Shown: positions 48,119 through 58,050, counted from the first letter of the stretch. The stretch: DNA of 64,000 nt from Nonomuraea rhodomycinica (GCF_013363995.1 NZ_JABWGO010000001.1:1311222-1375221), one strand, 5' to 3'. Numbers and translations are program-made. The notes: generated by a model not told the origin, from the letters alone.

Positions 48119-49405
48119 TTGCGCAGAGCCGTGATCGCGTTCACGGCCTTTCTGAGTGGACTCGTCCTCCTGCTCACCGCTCCGGCCCAGGCGGCCACCG
48201 CGGACCAGGGCCTCAGAGGAACGCTCACATTCCAAGGCCAGCCAGTGAATGGCGTGAAAATCGTCGTGACCACCGAAAGCGGACAACCCGTCGCGGAGGC
48301 CACCACCAACGCGCAAGGTACATGGCAGGTGCCGGTCGACAAGCCCGGCAAGTACAAGGTCACGCTGGATGTCGCCACGCTGCCCAAGGACGCGGCGGTC
48401 CGAGGCGGGAGCAACGTCCGGACCCCGACAGTGTACGAGGGCAACATGTCCACCGTGCTGTTCGCCCTGCAGCCCAAGGGAGCCCCGGGGCAGCCCGCGC
48501 AGGAGGAGGGCGGTGAGAGCAGCTTCTGGACCCAGGCGGCGCAGCTCGCCTTCGAGGGCCTTAACCTCGGCCTCATCATCGCCCTCGCGGCGCTCGGCCT
48601 GTCGCTCATCTACGGCACGACCGGCCTGACCAACTTCGCCCACGGAGAGCTGGTCACGCTCGGCGCCATCCTGGCCTACGCCTTCAACGTCGGCGTCGGC
48701 CTGCACCTCATCCCCGCCGCGGTGATCGCGGTGATCCTCGCGGGCGGCCTCGGCTACGCGCAGGACCGGTTCTTCTGGGGCGCGCTGCGCAAGCGGGGCA
48801 CCGGCACCATCGCAATGATGATCATCTCGATCGGCGTGGCCCTGTTCCTGCGCTACGTGTTCCTCATCTTCTTCGGCGGCCAGAACGAGGCGTTCGCCCA
48901 GTACACCGCCCAGCCCGGCATCGAGATCGGCCCGATCTCGGCGGCGCCCAAGAACTTCGTCGCCATGGGCATCGAGCTGCTCGTCCTCATCGTGGTCGGC
49001 GTCGCGCTGCTGCGCACCCGCACCGGCAAGGCGGCCCGCGCCGTCGCCGACAACCCGGCGCTGGCCTCGTCGTCCGGCATCAACGTCGACCGGGTCATCC
49101 GCATCATCTGGACCATGGGCGGCGCCATCGCCGCGCTGGCCGGCATCATGCTCGGCCTGTCGCAGAACCTGAAGTACACGATGGGCCAGGACATCCTGCT
49201 GCTCATCTTCGCCGGCGTCACGCTCGGCGGCCTCGGCACCGCGTTCGGCGCCCTCGTCGGCTCCCTCATCGTCGGCCTGTTCATCCAGCTGTCCACCCTC
49301 TGGGTGCCGCCGGAGCTCAAGTCGGTCGGCGCGCTCGCCGTGCTCATCATCGTGCTCCTCTTCCGGCCGCAGGGCATCCTCGGCCGCCGAGAGCGGATCG
49401 GCTGA
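48119..49405 (+). CDS. livH: Branched-chain amino acid ABC permease LivH with secreted N-terminal domain
   Basis: In this 428-residue protein a signal-peptide-like segment (residues 1-25, LRRAVIAFTAFLSGLVLLL...AQA) is followed by a beta-sandwich domain (about 30-110). That domain resembles carboxypeptidase-regulatory or CNA-B folds (RGTLTFQGQPVNGVKIVVTT, GTWQVPVDKPGKYKVTL). The LivH permease core follows (about 135-425) with GLNLGLIIALAALGLSLIYG and the inner-membrane coupling segment RAVADNPALASSSGINVDRV. The TTG start was chosen for GAGGGAG five bases upstream. It is the first gene of livHMGF. Confidence 0.88.
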   Translation: MRRAVIAFTAFLSGLVLLLTAPAQAATADQGLRGTLTFQGQPVNGVKIVVTTESGQPVAEATTNAQGTWQVPVDKPGKYKVTLDVATLPKDAAVRGGSNVRTPTVYEGNMSTVLFALQPKGAPGQPAQEEGGESSFWTQAAQLAFEGLNLGLIIALAALGLSLIYGTTGLTNFAHGELVTLGAILAYAFNVGVGLHLIPAAVIAVILAGGLGYAQDRFFWGALRKRGTGTIAMMIISIGVALFLRYVFLIFFGGQNEAFAQYTAQPGIEIGPISAAPKNFVAMGIELLVLIVVGVALLRTRTGKAARAVADNPALASSSGINVDRVIRIIWTMGGAIAALAGIMLGLSQNLKYTMGQDILLLIFAGVTLGGLGTAFGALVGSLIVGLFIQLSTLWVPPELKSVGALAVLIIVLLFRPQGILGRRERIG

Positions 49406-49416
49406 CGGGGGGAACC

Positions 49417-50403
49417 ATGGACTGGGTAACAATCATCTCCACCACCGTCAAGGCCGCCGTCGGCGTCGAGACGGTGCTCTACGCGCTCGCCGCCATCGGC
49501 ATCAACGTCCACTTCGGCTACACGGGCCTGCTGAACTTCGGCCAGGCGGCGTTCATGGCCGTGGCCGGCTACGGCCTCGCGGTCACCGTCACCGTCCTCG
49601 GGCTGCCGTTCTGGATCGGCATCGGCGTCGGCCTGCTGGCCGCCGTGCTGCTGGCGGTCGTCCTGGGCATCCCGACCCTGCGCCTGCGTGCCGACTACCT
49701 GGCCATCGTCACGATCGCCGCGGCCGAGATCATCCGGCTCATCTTCCGGTCGGTGGCCTTCAAGGACGTCTTCGGCGGCTCCGACGGCCAGCGCGGCTTC
49801 TCCGAGGGCTTCTACGCGCTCAACCCCTTCCCGGAGGGCGACTACGGCTTCGGCTGGTTCACCTTCAACAACCGGGTCACCTGGGTGCTGTTCGTGGGCT
49901 GGCTCCTCATCGCCCTGTCGTGCCTCATCGTGTACCTGCTGATGAAGAGCCCGTGGGGCCGCGTGCTCAAGGCCATCCGCGAGGACGAGGACGCGGTGCG
50001 CGCCCTCGGCAAGAACGTCTTCTCGTACAAGATGCAGTCGCTCATCCTCGGCGGCGTCATCGGCGCGCTCGGCGGTTTCATCTACGGCCTGGCCTTCGCC
50101 TCGGTCCAGCCGGACATCTTCGGCACCGAGACCACCTTCTTCGCGTACACGATCGTCATCCTCGGCGGCGCGGCCCGCGTGCTCGGCCCCGTCGTCGGCT
50201 CGATGATCTTCTGGGTGCTGCTGGTCCTGGTCAACGGCATCCTGAGCGGCGCGGTCGAGGCCGGCTACCTGCCCTTCATGGCGCCCACCCAGGTGGGCCC
50301 GGTGCGCTTCCTCCTGGTCGGCATCGGACTCATCCTCTTGCTCGTCTACCGGCCACAGGGCATCTTCGGTGACAAGAGGGAGATTGCAATCGATGCACGC
50401 TGA
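49417..50403 (+). CDS. livM: Branched-chain amino acid ABC permease LivM
   Basis: The 328-residue inner-membrane permease has about eight helices, the family start GINVHFGYTGLLNFGQAAFMAVAGYG and the EAA-like coupling loop GRVLKAIREDEDAVRALGKNVFSYK. It pairs with LivH to form the translocation pore. It starts 11 bases after livH, and its last 11 bases overlap the livG start. Confidence 0.92.
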   Translation: MDWVTIISTTVKAAVGVETVLYALAAIGINVHFGYTGLLNFGQAAFMAVAGYGLAVTVTVLGLPFWIGIGVGLLAAVLLAVVLGIPTLRLRADYLAIVTIAAAEIIRLIFRSVAFKDVFGGSDGQRGFSEGFYALNPFPEGDYGFGWFTFNNRVTWVLFVGWLLIALSCLIVYLLMKSPWGRVLKAIREDEDAVRALGKNVFSYKMQSLILGGVIGALGGFIYGLAFASVQPDIFGTETTFFAYTIVILGGAARVLGPVVGSMIFWVLLVLVNGILSGAVEAGYLPFMAPTQVGPVRFLLVGIGLILLLVYRPQGIFGDKREIAIDAR

Positions 50404-51342
50404 CAGCACCAACACCGTGACGGCGACGACCGAGCGCAAGGCCGCGGCCGTGGCCGCGTTCAAGGACCTCGCCCGCGACCCCGGCGTGCCCAAGCCCGAC
50501 CCGATCCTCGTGGTGGACAAGGTGGTGCGCCGCTTCGGCGGCCTGACCGCCGTCGAGGTGGAGCACGTCGAGATCCAGCGCGGCTCCATCACCGCGCTGA
50601 TCGGCCCGAACGGCGCCGGCAAGACGACCTTCTTCAACCAGCTCACCGGCTTCGACACCGCCGACTCCGGCGAGTGGACGTTCAACGGCCGCCCGATGAA
50701 CGGCGTGCCCGCCCACAAGGTGGCCCGCGCCGGCATGGTCCGCACCTTCCAGCTCACCAAGGCGCTGTCGCGGCTGACCGTCATGGAGAACATGCGTCTC
50801 GGCGCCCAGCGGCAGAAGGGCGAGAGCTTCTTCCGGGCGCTCCTGCCGAACCTGTGGCGCGGCCAGGAGGACGAGATCACCGAGCGGGCCGAGGACCTGC
50901 TGACCAGGTTCAAGCTCGCCGCCAAGCGCGACGACTTCGCCGGGGCCCTGTCGGGCGGCCAGCGCAAGCTGCTGGAGATGGCCCGCGCGCTCATGGTCCA
51001 GCCCGAGCTGGTCATGCTCGACGAGCCCATGGCCGGCGTCAACCCGGCCCTGACCCAGTCGCTGCTCGGCCACGTGAAGGACCTGCGCGAGCAGGGTATG
51101 ACCGTGCTGTTCGTCGAGCACGACATGGACATGGTCCGCGACATCAGCGACTGGGTCATCGTCATGGCCCAGGGCGCGGTGATCGCCGAGGGGCCGCCGG
51201 ACACCATCATGTCCGACCCACGCGTCATCGACGCCTACCTGGGCGCGCACCACGACGCGCCGCTGTCGGAGACGGAGCTGCAGGAGCAGCTTCACGAGGC
51301 GGAGGCGGAGCTCGAGGCGGAGATCGAGGAGGAGACTCAGAA

Positions 51343-51346
<4 letters not shown>
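50393..51346 (+). CDS. livG: Branched-chain amino acid ABC ATPase LivG
   Basis: The 317-residue ATPase has Walker A GPNGAGKTT, the Q-loop in RTFQLTKALSRLTVMEN, signature LSGGQRKLLE, Walker B LVMLDEPMAGVNP and the H-loop VLFVEHDMDMV. An N-terminal extension of about 40 residues and a Glu-rich C-terminal tail exceed the usual 255 residues. ATG 50393 follows GAGGGAG. The stop overlaps the livF start (GTGA). Confidence 0.93.
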
Positions 51347-52218
<872 letters not shown>

Positions 52219-52250
52219 CAGTCGCGTAAGCGACATAACGGTTCTCGCAC

Positions 52251-52290
52251 AACGGCGGAGGGGCTCCCCACGGGGGCTCCTCCGCCGTTT
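52251..52290 (+). terminator. Terminator of the livHMGF operon
   Basis: AACGGCGGAG (52251-52260) pairs with CTCCGCCGTT (52280-52289), extended inward by GG/CC pairs, and is followed by TTT. It lies 32 bases after the livF stop and just before a small lipoprotein gene. Confidence 0.85.
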
Positions 52291-52292
52291 CA

Positions 52293-52712
52293 ATGACGGG
52301 TGTGAGACGAATCGTGGTGACCACGCTGCTCGTGCCGCTCCTGTCGATCCTCGCCGCCTGCCAGAACACGCCCGCCGCCACGGCCGGCAGGTACAGCACG
52401 GGCGGGGACCCCACCGACGATCCGTGCGCCCGGGTCGTCTCCGCCATCGGGTACGCCGACCTCCTGCTGAGGCCCAGAGGGCAGGAGGACGAGCAGTACT
52501 TCGAGGACGCCGTGCTGGGGCGCCTGGCCGAGGCCCGGGGCATCACGCTGCAGTACGGCCCCGCCCTGCCCGGCTCGCTGGCGCCTGCCGTGAAGGACGT
52601 CGAGGCCGCGACGGCGGGGCTGTCCCGCGCCGACGTGCCGCGCGCCCGGCAGGTGGAGCTGCTGAAGAGGTACCGCGCCGCGGCGGACCGGATCAGGGCC
52701 GGCTGCGCCTGA
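52293..52712 (+). CDS. Small lipoprotein of unknown function
   Basis: The 139-residue protein has an N-terminal signal ending in the lipobox LAAC (Cys about residue 23). The rest is a small, mostly helical domain with two further Cys (PCARVV and the C-terminal RAGCA) that could form a disulfide. The start could be ATG 52293 or GTG 52302. I do not recognise the family. It sits between the liv operon and the convergent livK. Confidence 0.6.
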   Translation: MTGVRRIVVTTLLVPLLSILAACQNTPAATAGRYSTGGDPTDDPCARVVSAIGYADLLLRPRGQEDEQYFEDAVLGRLAEARGITLQYGPALPGSLAPAVKDVEAATAGLSRADVPRARQVELLKRYRAAADRIRAGCA

Positions 52713-52715
52713 CCC

Positions 52716-52776
52716 CGGCGGACGGCCGGGGGTTCCGGACGACGGCGGACGGCCGGGGGTTCCGGACGACGGCGGA
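52716..52776. repeat. 27-bp tandem repeat
   Basis: Two exact copies and the start of a third of a 27-base unit beginning CGGCGGACGGCCGGGGG, between the small lipoprotein gene and the bidirectional terminator. Confidence 0.85.
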
Positions 52777-52794
52777 GAGCCCGCGGAAGACGGC

Positions 52795-52828
52795 GAAGGG
52801 GCCCGGTCCGCGCGGACCGGGCCCCTTC
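52795..52828. terminator. Perfect palindromic terminator between convergent genes
   Basis: GAAGGGGCCCGGTCCGC (52795-52811) and GCGGACCGGGCCCCTTC (52812-52828) form a perfect 34-base palindrome between the small lipoprotein gene and livK. Confidence 0.85.
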
Positions 52829-52847
52829 GAAGGCTTCGCGCGAGCGG

Positions 52848-54143
52848 TCAGCCGGCGATGTTGCCGGTGCGGTACTCGAGCGCCTTGGTGGCGTACTTGT
52901 TGTCGTCGCCGTACTGGTAGATGCCGATCGTGGCGACGGCCGGGTCACCGGCGTCGTTGAACTCGACCGGGCCGCTGACGCCCTCGTAGTCGATGTCCTT
53001 GCCGGCCTTCAGCAGCTCCACGCACGACTTGAAGTCGTTGCACTTCTCGCCGCCCTTGCTGACCTCGGCCAGCTTCTTGGCGATGTCGGTGCCGGCGTCG
53101 CTCTTGGCGGCCTCGGCGGCCAGCGCGAGCAGGTTGGTCGCGTCGTACGACTCGGGCCCGTAGCTGAAGTCCTGCAGCTTCGGGTTGGTGGCCATGAGCT
53201 TCTTCTGGAACTCCTCCGGAGCCGCCGCGCCCGGGATGGTGCCCTTGACTCCCTTGAGGGTGCCCTTGGGCATCTTCACGTAGTTCGTGTTGGAGGTGTT
53301 GCCGTCGACCATGTACCACTTGTGCTTGCTGGCCGGCATGCCCTGCTTGACCAGCTCCTGCACGACCTTCGAGGTCTCCTCGAAGCCGATGAGGACGATG
53401 GCCTTCGGGTTCTTGGCCTTGATCTTCGCCACGTCGGCGGAGAAGTCGGCGGCCTTCGGGTCGTAGTCGACCCGCTCGACGACCTGGCCGCCGGAGTCGG
53501 TGATGGTCTTGGAGACCTGGTCGGCCAGGCCGGTGCCGTAGGAGTCCTGCATCGCGAGGATGCCGACCGTGTCGTTGCCGTCGGCCACCACGAGGTCGCC
53601 CAGCACGCGGCCCTGCAGCTTGTCCGGCGGGGACGTGCGGAAGTACAGGCCCTTGTCCTCGATCGTGGTGAACTTGTCGGAGGTGTTGGCGGGCGAGAAC
53701 TGGATCACACCGGCACCGGTGATCTTGTCGATCACCGACTCCGACACCGAGGACGACGCCGCGCCGATGATGGCGTCGGCCTTCTGCGCGAGCAGCTTGT
53801 CGACCGACTGCGACGCGATGTTGGTGGTCGTGTCACCCGAGTCGGTGTCGTACTTGACAACGGGCTTGCCGAGCACGCCGCCGGCCTCGTTGATCTCCTT
53901 GAGCGCAGCGTCCACACCCGCGATCTCGGGCGGGCCGAGGAAGGCCAGCGAGCCCGTCTGCGGCAGTAGCGTGCCAAGCGTGAGCGTGCCGTCACCCTTA
54001 GCCGCGGGGGCCGCGGAAGACGGCGCCGCCGCGGACTCGGACGGCTGAGTGGCGGTGTCGCTGCCACCACCGCAAGCCGTAAGAGCGAGGCTGGCGGCAG
54101 CGGCGACTGCCAGCGCCCGCCCCACGGGAGCAATGCGGACCAT
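52848..54143 (-). CDS. livK: Branched-chain amino acid-binding lipoprotein LivK
   Basis: The 431-residue periplasmic-binding-type lipoprotein has the lipobox LTAC (C24), a Ser/Ala-rich linker and a type I binding fold starting with LTLGTLLPQTGSLAFLG and EINEAGGVLGKPVV. It should capture Leu/Ile/Val or a related ligand for LivHMGF. The ATG has AAGGAG seven bases upstream. Unusually it is convergent with livHMGF and not in the same operon, so it is transcribed separately. Confidence 0.92.
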   Translation of the reverse strand: MVRIAPVGRALAVAAAASLALTACGGGSDTATQPSESAAAPSSAAPAAKGDGTLTLGTLLPQTGSLAFLGPPEIAGVDAALKEINEAGGVLGKPVVKYDTDSGDTTTNIASQSVDKLLAQKADAIIGAASSSVSESVIDKITGAGVIQFSPANTSDKFTTIEDKGLYFRTSPPDKLQGRVLGDLVVADGNDTVGILAMQDSYGTGLADQVSKTITDSGGQVVERVDYDPKAADFSADVAKIKAKNPKAIVLIGFEETSKVVQELVKQGMPASKHKWYMVDGNTSNTNYVKMPKGTLKGVKGTIPGAAAPEEFQKKLMATNPKLQDFSYGPESYDATNLLALAAEAAKSDAGTDIAKKLAEVSKGGEKCNDFKSCVELLKAGKDIDYEGVSGPVEFNDAGDPAVATIGIYQYGDDNKYATKALEYRTGNIAG

Positions 54144-54331
54144 GAAGTGTCTCCTTCATCTCCAGGCCGGGATCGGTCAGCACCGCCGACGTTCCCGATC
54201 GAATGACGGAAACGTACAAAACCGCCATGGCCTGGAACCAGATGCCGTCCTGAACTGTCGGCACTTGGATGCGGAGTCGTAACCAGTCCTCAACTTACGA
54301 GAGCCGCTCAAGGTTGCCTAATGTGCGTGCC

Positions 54332-55180
54332 GTGAAGCACATTAGGGTCCCCCTGGTCATGGTGGTTATGCTGTCGGGTTGCGGTGGCCCCGGCAGACCG
54401 GCCGAACCCTCGTCACGCCCACCCTACGGGGTGTCCGTCTCGCTGGCCCAATGGCGCTCCGACGAGCCCGCGCACGCCATCGAGGTCGCTGTCCGCAATA
54501 CCACGGACACTCCTGTGCATTTCGCCGATGTCCAGCTGATCTCGCCGTCATTCAAAACCCTTCCACCGGAAAGCAAGGACTCCACCATCGGGCGGACCGA
54601 GCGCACCGATCTCCGCATTCCCTACGGCGAGGCGAACTGCTCGCCCCAGGGACTGCCGGAGGTGCGGCCCGCCACGGTCGCGGCCCGCGTCCGCGTCGGC
54701 TCCGAGCCGCTGCGCAGGGTCGTCTTCCCGGTGCCGCACCCGGACCCGTTGCTGGCCCGGCTGCTGCACGACGAGTGCTCGGCGTTCCTCGTCAAGCAGG
54801 CGGCCGACATCTCCTTCGGCCCGGACTGGAAGCGCGACGGCGATCTGATGCGCGCGACCCTCGTGCTGACCAGGCGCGGGGCGGGCCGGGTGGCGGTCGG
54901 CTCGGTGGACGGCACGACGCACTACATCGTGACGCCCGCCCGCGGGGCCAAGCCCCTGGTGGTCCTGGAGGCGGGGGCCGCGCGGGCCGAGGCGCCGATC
55001 GCGCTCTCCCCCGGCCGCTGCGACCCGCACGCGTTCGCCGAGGCCAAGAAGGCGTTCCTGTTCCCCGTGCGCGCCTCGGTGGACGGCGGCGAGGAGCGCG
55101 TGGTCATCGTGCAGCCGCCGGCCGCCCGGCAGAAGGAGCTGATCGACTACGCGCTGGAGGTGTGCGGCCTGAAGAAGTGA
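54332..55180 (+). CDS. Lipoprotein of unknown function
   Basis: The protein of about 282 residues has a short signal with the lipobox LSGC (VKHIRVPLVMVVMLSGCGG) and two beta-rich segments. The first (about 35-140: EVAVRNTTDTPVHFADVQL) resembles an Ig-like domain. Four Cys occur after the lipobox. I do not recognise the family. GTG 54332 is preferred for the signal peptide; GTG 54323 is possible. It is divergent from livK. Confidence 0.65.
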   Translation: MKHIRVPLVMVVMLSGCGGPGRPAEPSSRPPYGVSVSLAQWRSDEPAHAIEVAVRNTTDTPVHFADVQLISPSFKTLPPESKDSTIGRTERTDLRIPYGEANCSPQGLPEVRPATVAARVRVGSEPLRRVVFPVPHPDPLLARLLHDECSAFLVKQAADISFGPDWKRDGDLMRATLVLTRRGAGRVAVGSVDGTTHYIVTPARGAKPLVVLEAGAARAEAPIALSPGRCDPHAFAEAKKAFLFPVRASVDGGEERVVIVQPPAARQKELIDYALEVCGLKK

Positions 55181-55204
55181 GCCCCGGGGCCGCGCACCGG
55201 CTCA

Positions 55205-55268
55205 GGCGGGCGCCGCGGTCTCCCGGACAGGGCGTCGCGGCCTGTCAGGTGCGGGGCGCCGCGGCCTG
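55205..55268. repeat. Imperfect GC-rich direct repeats
   Basis: GGGCGCCGCGGCCTGTCAG and close variants (GGGCGTCGCGGCCTGTCAG) recur about every 27 bases between the lipoprotein gene and pdtaR. Confidence 0.6.
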
Positions 55269-55853
55269 TCAGTCGCGGGGCGCCGCGTCGTCGATGACGA
55301 TCTGCGCGACCTCGCGCATGCTCAGCCGGCGGTCCATGGACGCCTTCTGGATCCACCGGAACGCCTGCGGCTCGGTCCACCCGTGGGCCGCCATGAGCAG
55401 CCCCTTGGCGCGCTCGACCAGCTTGCGGGTCTCCAGCCGCTCGGACAGGCTGGACACCTCCGCGCTCAGCGCCACCATCTCCTCGTGCCGGCTGACGGCC
55501 ATCTCGATGGCGGGCACGAGGTCGGCCTTGGTGAACGGCTTGACGAGGTAGGCCATGGCCCCCGCGTCCCTGGCCCGCTCGACCAGGTCGCGCTGGGAGA
55601 AGGCGGTCAGGATGAGGCACGGCGCGATCCGGTCGGCCACGATCCGCTCGGCGGCGGAGATGCCGTCGAGGACGGGCATCTTGACGTCGAGGATCACGAG
55701 GTCGGGCTTGAGCTCGGCGGCCAGCCTGATGGCCTGCTCACCGTCACCGGCCTCCCCGACGACGACGTAGCCGTCCTCCTCGAGCATCTCCTTGAGATCG
55801 AGGCGGATCAGCGCCTCGTCTTCCGCGATCACCACTCGCCGCTGCGTACTCAC
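55269..55853 (-). CDS. pdtaR: ANTAR-domain response regulator PdtaR
   Basis: The 194-residue protein has a receiver domain (residues about 6-120, phospho-acceptor D56 in VILDVKMP, K105 in YLVKPF). An ANTAR RNA-binding domain (about 130-190: SERLETRKLVERAKGLLM, QAFRWIQKASMDRRLSMREVA) follows. ANTAR proteins bind paired hexanucleotide hairpins in nascent RNA and prevent termination. It is the homologue of Rv1626, and the PdtaS kinase is not nearby. Its position between pyk and polA is the conserved one. Confidence 0.93.
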   Translation of the reverse strand: MSTQRRVVIAEDEALIRLDLKEMLEEDGYVVVGEAGDGEQAIRLAAELKPDLVILDVKMPVLDGISAAERIVADRIAPCLILTAFSQRDLVERARDAGAMAYLVKPFTKADLVPAIEMAVSRHEEMVALSAEVSSLSERLETRKLVERAKGLLMAAHGWTEPQAFRWIQKASMDRRLSMREVAQIVIDDAAPRD

Positions 55854-55968
55854 GAGCAGAAGAGTACAGATGTCCGCTAGATTAGAGCCACGTCGGTGCT
55901 GGCCGGCCGCCGAGTTGGGCTACGCTTTGGCCGTGCGAGACTGTTGATCCGGGCTTTTCCGGGTCTTT

Positions 55969-56042
55969 GCCTCGGTATCCCAATTGGCAGAGGAAGCGGA
56001 TTCAAAACCCGCGCAGTGTGGGTTCGAGTCCCACCCGAGGCA
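55969..56042 (+). tRNA. Atypical tRNA, anticodon CAA (Leu-like, class I shape)
   Basis: The 74-nt cloverleaf has a perfect 7-bp acceptor stem (GCCTCGG/CCGAGGC), a perfect T arm (GTGGG TTCGAGT CCCAC), D loop CAATTGGCAGA and anticodon loop TTCAAAA (anticodon CAA). The variable loop is only five bases (GCAGT), whereas normal bacterial tRNA-Leu has a long variable arm. A31-C39 and C13-A22 are mismatched. CCA is not fully encoded (ACC then T). A GAACCGC/GCGGTTC hairpin follows. Confidence 0.8.
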
Positions 56043-56047
56043 CCTGA

Positions 56048-56079
56048 CGAACCGCTCGGCGCGACCGCCGGGCGGTTCG
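56048..56079 (+). terminator. Hairpin after the tRNA
   Basis: CGAACCGC (56048-56055) pairs with GCGGTTCG (56072-56079), followed by the T-richer GTCGTCTTC. Confidence 0.65.
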
Positions 56080-56633
56080 GTCGTCTTCAGGGCGCCCGAT
56101 CACCGCAGCACGGACCGCGTCATCGGGGCACAGGGCCCGCCATCGGGGCACGGGGCCGGTCTCGCCGAAGCAGCCGCCGTTCGGGCCGTCCGCAGGAAGT
56201 GCGGTCAGGCGCTCACGGCGATCCGGGGCCGTTCGCCGCCGTGCGGGCGATGTTCGTCGCGAGGCGGCGGGAGAGGTCCGTGGCGCACGGCCCGTGGCGT
56301 CGCGGCGTTGACCGAGATCCCCTCCTCCCGCAACTCCTTGGCGTGCTGCGCGATGAGCACGTCGGGTGCCGCCTTCGACGCCGGGCAGCCGGTCGCGGGA
56401 GGCGCCGGCCCGGACCGGGCGCGTGGACCACAGGCGCGGCGCCCCGGTCGAGGTCGGCAGTGCGCGGAGGAGCCGCCAGTCGGGAGCACGGCCCATGCCC
56501 GGCCGGCAGGGTGGGATCGCCCCAAGTTTCGGTAAAACCTCCTTGGGACGTCCCGATATGGGGCTATTGCGGCATGTGTGACAGGCGTAGGGAATGTCGC
56601 CGGCGGTGATGTATCCCGGCAGGAGGTGGGACG
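56080..56633. other. Gene-poor region with a decayed short-chain dehydrogenase
   Basis: No intact gene is supported here. The left part contains the SDR remnant listed separately. The right part (about 56400-56630) shows nothing recognisable except the ribosome-binding site of the next gene (GCAGGAGGTGG). Confidence 0.5.
56213..56394 (-). pseudogene. Fragment of a short-chain dehydrogenase gene
   Basis: On the minus strand one frame reads ASKAAPDVLIAQHAKELREEGISVNAAT, the helix and strand after the catalytic Lys of an SDR (compare SKAALNALT..AKEL..GI.VNAV.PG). The continuation VATDLS-like segment (CATDLSRRLATN) is in another frame, so at least one frameshift separates them. The N-terminal Rossmann half is absent. 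It is a 3' relic, given in abbreviated motifs here. Confidence 0.65.
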
Positions 56634-57053
56634 ATGGCGCTGAGCGAGGCCGAGCGGCAGGCGTTCCTGGCCGGCGCGCACATCGCGGCGCTGTCGGTCG
56701 AGGCCGGGACGCGGCGGGCGCCGCTGGTCGTGCCCGTCTGGTACGCCTACAGCCCCGGCGGCGAGGTGTCCCTGCTCACCGGCGGCGACTCGCACAAGGC
56801 CAGGCTGATCGGCAAGGCGGGCCGCTTCTCGCTGCTCGTCCAGCGGTCCAGCCCGACCTACCGGTACGTGTCGGTCGAGGGCCCCGTCGTCGGGTCCAGC
56901 CCCAGCACGCCGGAGGACCTCACGCTGATCGCGGCCCGGTACCTGGCGGCCGACGCGCTGCCCGGCTACGTGGGCGGCTCCGACACGCGGGCGCTGGTGA
57001 CGTTCCGGATGCGGCCCGAGCACTGGCTCTCCGCCGACCTCGGCGCCGTGTGA
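56634..57053 (+). CDS. Pyridoxamine-5'-phosphate-oxidase-like FMN/F420 protein
   Basis: The 139-residue split-barrel protein has the family pattern IAALSVEAGTRRAPLVVPVWYAYSPGG, followed by KARLIGKAGRFSLLVQ and YVSVEGPVVG. Relatives use FMN, F420 or heme; the cofactor cannot be assigned. AGGAGG lies about nine bases before the ATG. It lies upstream of dapD on the same strand, nine bases apart. Confidence 0.8.
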   Translation: MALSEAERQAFLAGAHIAALSVEAGTRRAPLVVPVWYAYSPGGEVSLLTGGDSHKARLIGKAGRFSLLVQRSSPTYRYVSVEGPVVGSSPSTPEDLTLIAARYLAADALPGYVGGSDTRALVTFRMRPEHWLSADLGAV

Positions 57054-57062
57054 CGGTATTTT

Positions 57063-58031
57063 GTGCCCGTGACTGCTATCGACCCCACCGTGACCGGCGC
57101 GTACGGCATCGGCCTGGCCACCGTCGCCGCCGACGGCACCGTTCTCGACACCTGGTTCCCGGCCCCCGAGCTGGGCGAGCCGCCCGCGGCCGGCACCGAG
57201 CGGCTCGACGCCGCCGAGGCCGGCGACCTCGCCTCCCTGGTCGGGCCCGACCCGCTGCGGGGCGTGGAGGTGGTGGCGGTGCGCACCGGCATCGCCAAGC
57301 TCTCCGAGCCGCCCGCGGACGCCCATGACGCCTACCTCAGGCTGCACCTGCTGTCGGCCCGCCTGGTCAGGCCGCACGGACTGAACCTGGACGGGTTGTT
57401 CGGCGTGCTGGCGAACGTGGCCTGGACCAACCACGGGCCGTGCGCGGTCGAGGGCTTCGAGCAGACGCGGCTGCGGCTGCGGGCCAGGGGCCCGGTCACG
57501 GTGTACGGGGTGGACAAGTTCCCGCGGATGGTCGACTACGTGCTCCCGGCGGGCGTCCGCATCGCCGACGCCGACCGGGTGCGGCTCGGCGCGCACCTGG
57601 CCAGCGGCACGACCGTGATGCACGAGGGCTTCGTGAACTTCAACGCCGGCACGCTGGGCGCCTCGATGGTGGAGGGCCGCATCTCGGCCGGCGTGGTCGT
57701 GGGCGACGGCTCGGACGTGGGCGGCGGCGCGTCCATCATGGGCACGCTCTCGGGCGGCGGCAAGGAGGTCATCTCCATCGGCGAGCGCTGCCTGCTGGGC
57801 GCCAACGCCGGGGTGGGCATCTCGCTGGGCGACGACTGCGTGGTGGAGGCCGGTCTGTACGTGACGGCCGGCACCAAGGTGGGCCTGCCCGACGGGCGCG
57901 TGGTCAAGGCCAGGGAGCTGTCCGGGAGCAACGGCCTGCTGCTGCGCAGGAACTCGCGGACGGGCGCGGTCGAGGCGGTGCCGCGCACGGGCCAGGGCAT
58001 CGAGCTGAACGCGGCCCTGCACCAGAACTGA
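57063..58031 (+). CDS. dapD: Tetrahydrodipicolinate N-succinyltransferase
   Basis: The 322-residue enzyme of lysine/diaminopimelate synthesis is of the actinobacterial (Rv1201c-like) type. It has an N-terminal domain (about 1-110), then a left-handed beta-helix with [42 protein letters not shown] and [22 protein letters not shown]. It transfers succinyl from succinyl-CoA to tetrahydrodipicolinate. The start may be GTG 57063 or GTG 57069. A bidirectional hairpin follows. Confidence 0.92.
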   Translation: MPVTAIDPTVTGAYGIGLATVAADGTVLDTWFPAPELGEPPAAGTERLDAAEAGDLASLVGPDPLRGVEVVAVRTGIAKLSEPPADAHDAYLRLHLLSARLVRPHGLNLDGLFGVLANVAWTNHGPCAVEGFEQTRLRLRARGPVTVYGVDKFPRMVDYVLPAGVRIADADRVRLGAHLASGTTVMHEGFVNFNAGTLGASMVEGRISAGVVVGDGSDVGGGASIMGTLSGGGKEVISIGERCLLGANAGVGISLGDDCVVEAGLYVTAGTKVGLPDGRVVKARELSGSNGLLLRRNSRTGAVEAVPRTGQGIELNAALHQN

Positions 58032-58050
58032 CGCGGCCGCCCGCCGGCGC

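Noticed and set aside
55969..56042. Ordinary tRNA-Leu
   Set aside because: The anticodon is CAA but the five-base variable loop and stem mismatches do not fit a standard bacterial tRNA-Leu, so it is listed as atypical.
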